A stretch of 64,000 nucleotides of DNA from Parundibacterium terreum. GTDB lineage: Bacteria; Pseudomonadota; Gammaproteobacteria; Burkholderiales; Burkholderiaceae_D. A model generated the notes under the pieces. It made no database searches and was not told the DNA's origin. It was given only the letters and a program-made list of their open reading frames with translations. The translations under genes and the position numbers were made by a program. The stretch is from assembly GCF_014636315.1 (NCBI RefSeq), contig NZ_BMED01000002.1:744001-808000 (forward strand). Direction: 5' to 3'. Positions 39,003 through 45,326 of the stretch are shown piece by piece; the stretch's first letter is position 1, and every line of letters starts with the position of its first letter.

Positions 39003-39854
39003 TTATTGATGGATATAAATTTCCGCAACGATCATGGACTGTCCGTTGGGGCCTCGCTCTTTGCCAAGTTTTTCAATGCTGGCGTTCGGCAATCGCCTTA
39101 TTAATACTTTTCCTGCAACACCCTCTTCCCGCAACTGCAAGCGCTTCCGGGGTAGCTTTTGCATAGGTAGCGCTGACTCCGAAAGGTAAGCAGATCCGCT
39201 ATCGATGGCTGTCAACGGCGAAGGAACAAAGCTGAGCCCCATCGCAGTTTCGGCCGCATCCAGATCGACTATGCTTAATTTTTTTTCTGCCAAACTTCCA
39301 AAGAAAAAATATTTCCAATGAATTTTTTTCGATTTCAGAGCAATCGAATAGATTTTTGCCTGCCGTATTTCGTTTACTTCTTCGCCCGCCGGCCATGCCT
39401 GGTGAAATTCAATATCCACAGAAAATACCGGCTGTTCTGCCGAGCTGGCCGCGCCATTCCAATGGGCTTGAGTGTGTTTTCGCTGCGCCTCGCCGCTCGT
39501 CTCGGCAGACGACAAAGCCTGCAGAGCCTCCATGGCCCTCGATGCCGGCAATGAGGCGCTGCAAAACCGCAAAGGCGGAGCGACCGGCCAGTCCGTGTAG
39601 AAATTCATCATGGGGTCGCTGGAAAAGACATCGAAACTCAGATGCAACGGACCGGCGGATAAGCTATCCGGAAAGAATTCGGATTGCTCCTGCCAGATTT
39701 CTATCCCTGCGACGGTGCTGCGCATCAGCAGGCGCTCTGCCTGCATGATCGCGGCAGCAGCTACGCTAGGTGCAAAGCGTAGGTTGGGCGCAGCTGCATC
39801 ATCGTAAAACTCATGCGTTACGACGACTGTAAAAAGGGGAAGGAAGCGCGCCAT
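39003..39854 (-). CDS. Conserved eCIS protein of unknown function (283 aa)
   Basis: Starts with a beta strand, F-x-P-L-F-T-V-V-V-T-H-E-F-Y (3-17), then LRFAPSVAAAAIMQAERLLMRS. A middle strand is rich in hydrophobic and aromatic residues (HWKYFFFGSLA, ~178-188), and it ends with a basic beta-rich stretch (LQLREEGVAGKVLIRRLP). No signal peptide or transmembrane helix. It sits between the Pvc16-like terminator and the sheath, 8 nt after the former. By place it may be a collar, cap or surface-decoration protein; no function can be read from sequence. Confidence 0.75.
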   Translation of the reverse strand: MARFLPLFTVVVTHEFYDDAAAPNLRFAPSVAAAAIMQAERLLMRSTVAGIEIWQEQSEFFPDSLSAGPLHLSFDVFSSDPMMNFYTDWPVAPPLRFCSASLPASRAMEALQALSSAETSGEAQRKHTQAHWNGAASSAEQPVFSVDIEFHQAWPAGEEVNEIRQAKIYSIALKSKKIHWKYFFFGSLAEKKLSIVDLDAAETAMGLSFVPSPLTAIDSGSAYLSESALPMQKLPRKRLQLREEGVAGKVLIRRLPNASIEKLGKERGPNGQSMIVAEIYIHQ

Positions 39855-39862
39855 ACGTCAAC

Positions 39863-40438
39863 TCAATTTTCCGCTGAATGCTGGAGATCGGTGACGACAG
39901 GCAGTTGACCTGTAATCGCTGCGGCGTCGACCGTAATCATTCGCAGCTTGTAAAACATCGAAGGCAGATACCGCCCGCCAAGCAAGCTCCATAGATTATT
40001 CAGGTCGGGAATGCCGAGGTTTTCTATATCCAGTATCAGCTTCTCAATTCTTGCATCCAGCCCCGGACTATTTTGCTGATCGAATACCGGTCTTTGCTGA
40101 AAGAAACCGATTGCGTGAGAAATGTACTTTAAGGATTCAGCATAGTTGCCGGCGCCAAAATTGGCCGACATCATCAGATAGAGATTTAAATAGAGGGGTG
40201 CGCTGTACTGTAGCTGGCGCTGATCCCGACTGCGCGTCATCGGGTCTGGCCGGAAAGGCATGGTGTCTTTTTCGATATTTACCAGCGTCAATACCAATTT
40301 GTTGTTGGCACCGGGCGCGACGCTGCCATCCAACTCCACCAGATTGGACACGACGACGACATCTTCGATCAACTGGAAATTGTTTTTGAATTGCTGGTTT
40401 AACTGAGAGGCTAGATGACTAAGTGCTGCACTTATCAT
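39863..40438 (-). CDS. DUF4255/Pvc16-like tail terminator protein
   Basis: 191 aa. The N-terminal helix ISAALSHLASQLNQQF and the strand region LVLTLVNIEKD (~47-57) are DUF4255 signatures. PLYLNLYLMMSANF, then a helix (YAESLKYISHAIGFFQQRPVF) complete the domain. Afp16/Pvc16 proteins cap the distal end of sheath and tube and define the finished length. First gene of the eCIS operon, preceded by a strong GGAGGG ribosome site 6 nt from ATG. Confidence 0.9.
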   Translation of the reverse strand: MISAALSHLASQLNQQFKNNFQLIEDVVVVSNLVELDGSVAPGANNKLVLTLVNIEKDTMPFRPDPMTRSRDQRQLQYSAPLYLNLYLMMSANFGAGNYAESLKYISHAIGFFQQRPVFDQQNSPGLDARIEKLILDIENLGIPDLNNLWSLLGGRYLPSMFYKLRMITVDAAAITGQLPVVTDLQHSAEN

Positions 40439-40702
40439 TTATCCCTCCGATCAAAGTTGACGCAGCGAAGATTCGCTACACTCTAAAAACTTTTTATTCA
40501 GTTAAATAACGAACATAAGGCTAAATATATCTATTATTAGATTAGCATGCTGTTATTGGACTAACAAATAAATCTTTAATAAATGTCAAATTTTACGTAA
40601 CAGAAAGTTTCTAAAAGAAAATTAAATTGGCGTTTTCATAGCTAAATCTTGCTCAAAAAAGACCACCCTCGATGTTGTTTTTTATGCAAAATAAATAAAT
40701 TC

Positions 40703-40718
40703 TGCAGCGGACATCCCG
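40703..40718 (-). promoter_or_regulatory. Weak sigma-54-like motif pointing to the eCIS operon
   Basis: On the minus strand this reads CGGGATGTCCGCTGCA: the invariant GG and GC are 10 nt apart and CTGCA is close to TTGCA, but the -24 half is poor (CGGGAT versus TGGCAC). Confidence 0.25.
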
Positions 40719-40732
40719 GAAAATAGCGGTCA

Positions 40733-40748
40733 TGGCACCGGGTCGGCA
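40733..40748 (+). promoter_or_regulatory. Possible sigma-54 motif upstream of second cargo
   Basis: TGGCACCGGGTCGGCA has a perfect -24 half and GC at the right 10-nt spacing, but CGGCA replaces TTGCA. Confidence 0.3.
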
Positions 40749-40840
40749 CAGGCATGAGGACAGGGCCTTATGTTCGAACTTCCACAGGAAAAAGCAGCAC
40801 CTTTCTGGCTCGATCTGGCGGATAAATAGTTGTACATAAT

Positions 40841-40856
40841 TGGCAGTATCATTGCG
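40841..40856 (+). promoter_or_regulatory. Sigma-54 (RpoN) promoter candidate for DUF4157 cargo
   Basis: TGGCAGTATCATTGCG matches the -24/-12 consensus TGGCAC-N5-TTGC at all but one of the defined positions, with GG and GC exactly 10 nt apart. It is preceded by T. The expected transcription start is around 40867, 84 nt before the ATG. Confidence 0.5.
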
Positions 40857-40950
40857 TCGATGGCGGGCTTAAAAAAGGCATGGCATTGATAGGTCATGGA
40901 ATAAAATTCAAAGATTAAACCCTCGTTTTTATACCAAGGAGTGCGCTACC

Positions 40951-43113
40951 ATGAGATCAAATCTGGCTGCTGGATTCGTATCAAAACAAGCCGAACAGTC
41001 CGCCGCCGCATCCGCCTCCTTGCAAGCATCCAGAGCGGCGCATCCGGGCTTCATCGACATCCGCCCGCAAGCACTGGCGCAAAGGAAGCATCAGGAAAAC
41101 GCCGCAACAAGCGAACGGAGCAGCCAGCTCAGAGCTATCGCGGCCCTGATGAGCAGCAGCACGCAATCTTCTCGCATGCAATCCCTGGCCGATAGCGCAA
41201 GCGCCGGTCCTTCTCGCGCCGCATCATCGGCGGTACAAAGAAAATCATTCACAAGTGCGCGTGTCGACGCGCAGGAAACAGGACAAACGCTGCAACGCGT
41301 GGAGGATGAGGAAGTACTGCAAGCCAGGAGTGAAGCAGTGCAAAGAGTGGAAGACGAAGAACTGCTTCAGGGGAAATTTGAAACCGTACAGCGGATCGAG
41401 GAAGAAGCAGAGGAAGAAGCAGAGGAAGAAGAACCGCTGCAAGCAAAATTCAATACAGTGCAAAGGGCGGAAGAGGAAGAAGAGCCCCTGCAGGGAAAGT
41501 TTGGCATCGTGCAAAGAGTAGAAGATGAAGAGCTTTTACAGGGAAAATTTTCTGCGTCGGCAAGCGCGCAATTAAAAGAGGCGCCGAACAATACAGGCTT
41601 GCCCAATCAACTCAAATCCGGCATCGAGTCCCTGTCCGGCATGAACATGGACCATGTAAGGGTTCACTATAACTCAGCCAAACCTGCGCAACTACATGCG
41701 CATGCCTACGCGCAAGGCAGTGAGATCCATATGGCTCCGGGCCAGGAACAGCATTTGCCGCATGAGGCATGGCATGTCATACAGCAGGCGCAAGGGCGGG
41801 TTAGGCCGACAACGCAGATGAAGGGCAATACGCCGGTGAATGATGACGTGAGCCTGGAGGTGGAAGCTGATGTGATGGGCGAGAAAGCCCTCTCCGTGGG
41901 CGGATCACCTATACAAGGCGTCCGGAAGGATAGCGACGGAATGCGTGCATCTCGCATTTTCCCATCGCCAGTTATACAACGCAGAGTCGGGTTCGAATTT
42001 GAAACCAACGCCCATATTTATAGAACATACAACAACGACAATGTGGGGCTGGTGGCCGACGAGGCAGAGATATTTTATGGGGCCGGCTGGAAGCTGGTAT
42101 GTGATTCCGGACGCATGGAGTTCGTTTCTGAGCCATTTGATAATCTGGCAGCGTTTCCCCCTATCATAGCAAGTATCGGCCAATTCATCGCAAACTCCAG
42201 AGTTGGACTAAATACGGACATACGCATGCGTAATCCAGGACAATGGGCTCCCGGTGCTGTTGGTCTGGCTGGGCGCAACGTCTATACCTCACATGATGTA
42301 TTGAATACCGTACCCGTAGGTCCAAATTCGTTTTTCGGTAATCCCCAAGTGTCCATCGGAACAAAGTTGGAATCGCTTGACAAATTCCTGAAGCAGATCA
42401 GGACAAAAAATGTCCTTCATGGCATGAGAAGGAGACTGGTGCAAAATGGCAGAACCGGCGAGGCAAAAAGGGTAGGGAAATTATTGAGTGATAAATGGAC
42501 CAATCGAGTGGCGCAGGCAATACCGAAAGCCGAAAGGCTTGTCCTGACTTGGGCACCTAATTTACCCGTTCTGGACCAAAATCAGTTGAGAGGATTCTGG
42601 CAGTTGATTACCCATTATTGGGAGGCGCTTTCGGGTTATACCGGGGCAGGCTACATCAAGGCCAGGCTGCCCGTGATGGCGAGAACTGACTTTCACAGCA
42701 TGTACAATGCCATGACTCCAGCAGCGCAATTGGCTTTTCAAAATGCGAGGCAAGACTTTTTAGGGTTGAATATTCCTTTGAAAGCCAAGACCGGTCCGTT
42801 CATACATGGTCATGCATTTTCCATGGGAGATTGGTACGATTCCATCATTAACCCGGGGGGAGTGATGCCGATTCCTCAACATACTTTTCAGAATGTCACG
42901 CGGAATGTAGACCTGGTTTCGGACGATCAAACCGTCGCAGTCGGCACCAATAAATCGATGGGGCAGCTAGGCATGGATACGCATGACCCGCTTGCCTCAA
43001 GAGCGGTATTTGAGCTTCGTCACATTACGGGGGGTGTAATGATAGAGCTGGGAGATCTTCAACCTCTTATCCTGCAACCGATTTTTGCTCTGTTACAGAA
43101 AGTTGGGGCCTGA
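40951..43113 (+). CDS. eCIS cargo: DUF4157 leader with acidic repeats and amidoligase-like C-terminus
   Basis: 720 aa, no signal peptide. A disordered N-terminus (1-110) precedes five acidic tandem units of the form QRVEDEELLQGKF (~114-200) and a DUF4157 domain (~215-315) with HEAWH at 271-275 and EVEAD near 303. A distinct C-terminal region follows (~340-720). It opens with GFEFE (347-351) and has MEFVSEP (389-395) after WKLVCDSG, resembling the GxExE...E-x-V-S-P pattern of amidoligase-type COOH-NH2 ligases; NPQVSIG follows. The leader matches the other cargo closely, the tail not at all. AAGGAG lies 9 nt before ATG, and a sigma-54-like promoter lies upstream. A particle-delivered toxin is the likely role; the enzymatic call is tentative. 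Confidence 0.85.
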   Translation: MRSNLAAGFVSKQAEQSAAASASLQASRAAHPGFIDIRPQALAQRKHQENAATSERSSQLRAIAALMSSSTQSSRMQSLADSASAGPSRAASSAVQRKSFTSARVDAQETGQTLQRVEDEEVLQARSEAVQRVEDEELLQGKFETVQRIEEEAEEEAEEEEPLQAKFNTVQRAEEEEEPLQGKFGIVQRVEDEELLQGKFSASASAQLKEAPNNTGLPNQLKSGIESLSGMNMDHVRVHYNSAKPAQLHAHAYAQGSEIHMAPGQEQHLPHEAWHVIQQAQGRVRPTTQMKGNTPVNDDVSLEVEADVMGEKALSVGGSPIQGVRKDSDGMRASRIFPSPVIQRRVGFEFETNAHIYRTYNNDNVGLVADEAEIFYGAGWKLVCDSGRMEFVSEPFDNLAAFPPIIASIGQFIANSRVGLNTDIRMRNPGQWAPGAVGLAGRNVYTSHDVLNTVPVGPNSFFGNPQVSIGTKLESLDKFLKQIRTKNVLHGMRRRLVQNGRTGEAKRVGKLLSDKWTNRVAQAIPKAERLVLTWAPNLPVLDQNQLRGFWQLITHYWEALSGYTGAGYIKARLPVMARTDFHSMYNAMTPAAQLAFQNARQDFLGLNIPLKAKTGPFIHGHAFSMGDWYDSIINPGGVMPIPQHTFQNVTRNVDLVSDDQTVAVGTNKSMGQLGMDTHDPLASRAVFELRHITGGVMIELGDLQPLILQPIFALLQKVGA
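41290..41550 (+). repeat. Acidic Q-R-x-E-x-E-E repeats in the cargo leader
   Basis: Five degenerate units of 17-25 codons, each starting (V/L)QR(V/I/A)E and ending LQ(G/A)KF or LQAR. Unit three has expanded E/A codons. Two similar units exist in the other DUF4157 protein. Confidence 0.85.
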
Positions 43114-43296
43114 TCATCCCGTTGGGCCGATAGCGCTTGCGCGTGATGTGCAGGTTCTTCGAATGGCTTGCGTCCGTTAAGATGAAACCGCGCTGAGCAG
43201 CGCCGACACATTACCATCCTGCCGCCATCAATTCCAATTTCCATTTACACTAAGGCTGGTACGGCTTTTTTCATGTCACTTTATGAGGAGTAACAC

Positions 43297-43791
43297 ATGG
43301 TAAAGAAAACCAGGAAAACATCTGCGATCGATATCGGCATTTCGGATGCGGAACGGGGGGCGATTGTTGAAGGCTTGTCGCACTTGCTGGCCGATTCTTA
43401 TACGCTGTACCTGAAGACTCATAATTTCCACTGGAACGTAACCGGCCCGATGTTCCGCACGCTGCACCTGATGTTCATGGAACTGTACACGGAACAATGG
43501 GCGGCGGTGGACCTGATCGCAGAACGCATACGCGCGCTGGGCGCACCGGCGCCGGGCACCTATGAAGCCTTTGCCAGCCTGACCTCGATCAAGGGTTCCA
43601 AGGCCTTGCCGAATGCGACCGAAATGATACGCGAGCTGACGGAAGGCCAGGCCACTGTGGTACGCACCGCCCGCGCCTTGTTCAAGGTCGCGGAAAAAGC
43701 CAATGACCAGCCTACCTGTGACTTGCTGACCCAAAGGATGCAGATACACGAAAAAAATGCGTGGATGCTGGGCAGCTTGCTGGAAGAGTAA
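43297..43791 (+). CDS. dps: Dps-family DNA-binding ferritin
   Basis: 164 aa. Conserved ferroxidase residues are visible: His45 (NFHWNVTGP), His57, Asp72 and Glu76 (DLIAERIRALG). A basic N-terminus (MVKKTRKTSA) suits DNA binding. The dodecamer oxidises Fe(II) with hydrogen peroxide and protects DNA in the cytoplasm. GAGGAG precedes the ATG at 6-nt spacing. It stands alone between the cargo and a Cas2-like gene, so it probably marks the chromosomal flank of the eCIS island. Confidence 0.95.
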   Translation: MVKKTRKTSAIDIGISDAERGAIVEGLSHLLADSYTLYLKTHNFHWNVTGPMFRTLHLMFMELYTEQWAAVDLIAERIRALGAPAPGTYEAFASLTSIKGSKALPNATEMIRELTEGQATVVRTARALFKVAEKANDQPTCDLLTQRMQIHEKNAWMLGSLLEE

Positions 43792-44025
43792 AGAACAGAG
43801 CAGTAAATCAAGAGAACCCAAGAGCATCAAGACCAGGCAGCGGCCCCGCAGCAGCCTTGAATAAGGTACTGCGCGCCGCCGCTGTGCGCGACATTCGACA
43901 CCCTACCTACACCCCCGCCAGCATCCACGCCGCCAGGCACGCAAGCCGCACAGTCAAATCCCAACACTGCGCGCCAGCCATGTACAATCTCTATCCTCAA
44001 AAGGAAGCTATCAAAGGACATTTTC

Positions 44026-44319
44026 GTGGCAAAAAATATATTTATTTACTTCGATCCTATCGAACCGGGCATCTATTACGAGCAACTGGCCAATGGCATC
44101 AAGGAATTGGGCGCCTGGGCCAAGGTAGGGCAATTCATGTATTACGTGAAAACAGACAAGCCGCTGGACACCGTGTCTTCCTTCCTGTGGAGCCTGATGC
44201 GGCCGGATGACAAGCTGGTCGTGGTCAGTTCCAGCACCAATGAATTCTGGTCCTTCAACATGGCGCCGGAAGTCTTGCAGCATCTGCAAGGCTTGTGGCT
44301 GACCAAGACTGAAGCCTGA
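44026..44319 (+). CDS. Cas2-fold-like small protein (SinR/VapD-type), standalone
   Basis: 97 aa, GTG start with AAAGGA upstream. It opens with a beta strand (NIFIYFDPIEPG), then a helix containing KELGAWAKVGQFMYYVKT, a strand DDKLVVVSSST and a closing helix. This ferredoxin-like order resembles Cas2-like/SinR-family small proteins that occur outside CRISPR loci. There is no CRISPR array or cas gene nearby, so a CRISPR role is unlikely. Family call by pattern only; nuclease activity unproven. Confidence 0.6.
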   Translation: MAKNIFIYFDPIEPGIYYEQLANGIKELGAWAKVGQFMYYVKTDKPLDTVSSFLWSLMRPDDKLVVVSSSTNEFWSFNMAPEVLQHLQGLWLTKTEA

Positions 44320-44360
44320 GGTTAGAAGCCTGACCCGGCATAGTATTCATCGTATTTTAT

Positions 44361-44384
44361 CGGGCCATCCGCCAGGATGGCCCG
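44361..44384. other. Perfect 10-bp hairpin downstream of the Cas2-like gene
   Basis: CGGGCCATCC (44361-44370) and GGATGGCCCG (44375-44384) with a GCCA loop. No T run follows on either strand, so it is at best a weak terminator or an mRNA-stabilising hairpin. Confidence 0.6.
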
Positions 44385-44580
44385 CACAAACCTTCCGCAC
44401 CGCCCCTCCCGCGCCAGCGACACAAACGCGAAACCATAGTTGACATTCAGCAAGAGCAATTCTCTATATACTCCGTTCCGGCATCGACCCATTTGCCTGA
44501 AAACAGCCGGCGCCAAGCTTGGTACACCTAGCCTGAATTGCCGCTTTATTGCCCCAGTATTGCCCATATTTGTCCATATC

Positions 44581-44700
44581 ATGAGCCTGAAATTCGCCCT
44601 CGCCATCGCTGCCATTGCTACTTTTTTCATTTCCCGCGGCATGCTGAAAAACCCAGCTTCTGCGCAGAAAAGAATCGGCTCCAACGAACTGGAAGACTGA
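44581..44700 (+). CDS. Possible 39-aa single-helix membrane peptide
   Basis: MSLKFALAIAAIATFFISRG forms one hydrophobic helix, then a polar tail. No Shine-Dalgarno is visible upstream; this may be chance. Confidence 0.2.
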   Translation: MSLKFALAIAAIATFFISRGMLKNPASAQKRIGSNELED

Positions 44701-44863
44701 TTCCGCACCGGGCTCGCGGGCTTCGCTCCTGCCGGGTTCAATGTCCATCCTCAGCTAACGCTCAGCTTCAAACTGCTTTTATCATGGCTATGTGCGCTCT
44801 TTAACCGAACTGCGCACAGCCTGCTGATAGGCTCGGTTGTTCCACATTACTGCTGGAGCAGCT

Positions 44864-45088
44864 ATGCAAAAAGCATCCTCATTCCCAAAGTCCCACTGGC
44901 CCGGCGTGAAAGATATTGCCAGCCAGGCGAATGCCGCATCGGGCCAATCCGGCCATGCGCGCGTCAAAAACATCCGTGAACACGATACTTCCATCCCCGG
45001 CGTGGTCGCCAAGGTAGTTGAGTTTGACCGAAAATTCAGCGATCGCCCCTACCGGGAAGCGCGCAACAAACGGCAAAAAGAAGAATAA
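44864..45088 (+). CDS. Small hypothetical protein (74 aa)
   Basis: Family not recognised. ATG at 44864 has GGAG 5 nt upstream (ctggagcagct), which favours it over an earlier start. The protein is basic and hydrophilic with a helical C-terminus rich in Arg, Lys and Glu (YREARNKRQKEE). No signal peptide, cysteine or membrane helix. Cytoplasmic, possibly nucleic-acid binding by charge alone. Confidence 0.5.
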   Translation: MQKASSFPKSHWPGVKDIASQANAASGQSGHARVKNIREHDTSIPGVVAKVVEFDRKFSDRPYREARNKRQKEE

Positions 45089-45186
45089 GGGCGAAGACAG
45101 CATCGGCAACGCATCTGCCCCTTAGCAATGTGGAGCAATGTGTAAAAACGTAGACGAATTGAGTGTCATATTTGTTCACATATTTT

Positions 45187-45205
45187 ACAAATGAGAATCA
45201 TTCGT
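45187..45205. promoter_or_regulatory. Fur box upstream of the TonB receptor
   Basis: acaAATGAGAATCATTcgt matches 12 of 13 core bases of the Fur 19-mer (AATGATAATCATT), 122 bp before the receptor ATG. Confidence 0.75.
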
Positions 45206-45326
45206 GTTAATCTCCGTGCATTGCCAGCAATTTTCCCAATAGCGTTCCCAGCGTTATCCTGAAGCCGTCTGTAGTGACGGCCGGGTGAGAGCCAGCCTTT
45301 TATTTTTCTCTTACCTGGATCTCACT

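Larger units (their letters stand above)
40439..40950. other. Divergent intergenic region between eCIS operon and second cargo
   Basis: 512 bp without ORFs. The left two thirds (40480-40710) is clearly AT-rich compared with the genes on either side, as expected for a regulated, possibly bent divergent promoter region. It carries sigma-54-like motifs in both directions (listed separately). No -35/-10 pair of quality was found for the eCIS operon. Confidence 0.7.
44320..44863. other. Intergenic region, no confident gene
   Basis: 544 bp between the Cas2-like gene and a small hypothetical gene. A 39-codon plus-strand ORF at 44581-44700 could be a one-helix membrane peptide (hydrophobic N-terminus, acidic end NELED) but has no ribosome site. 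A 139-codon minus-strand frame covers most of the region but lacks family-like features. Confidence 0.5.

Noticed and set aside
43891..43906. REP-like end (caccctac) after dps
   Set aside because: Only the outer bases match; no proper hairpin or GTAG core could be formed.
44322..44741. 139-codon minus-strand ORF
   Set aside because: No family features, no ribosome site and it covers a perfect hairpin; probably chance.
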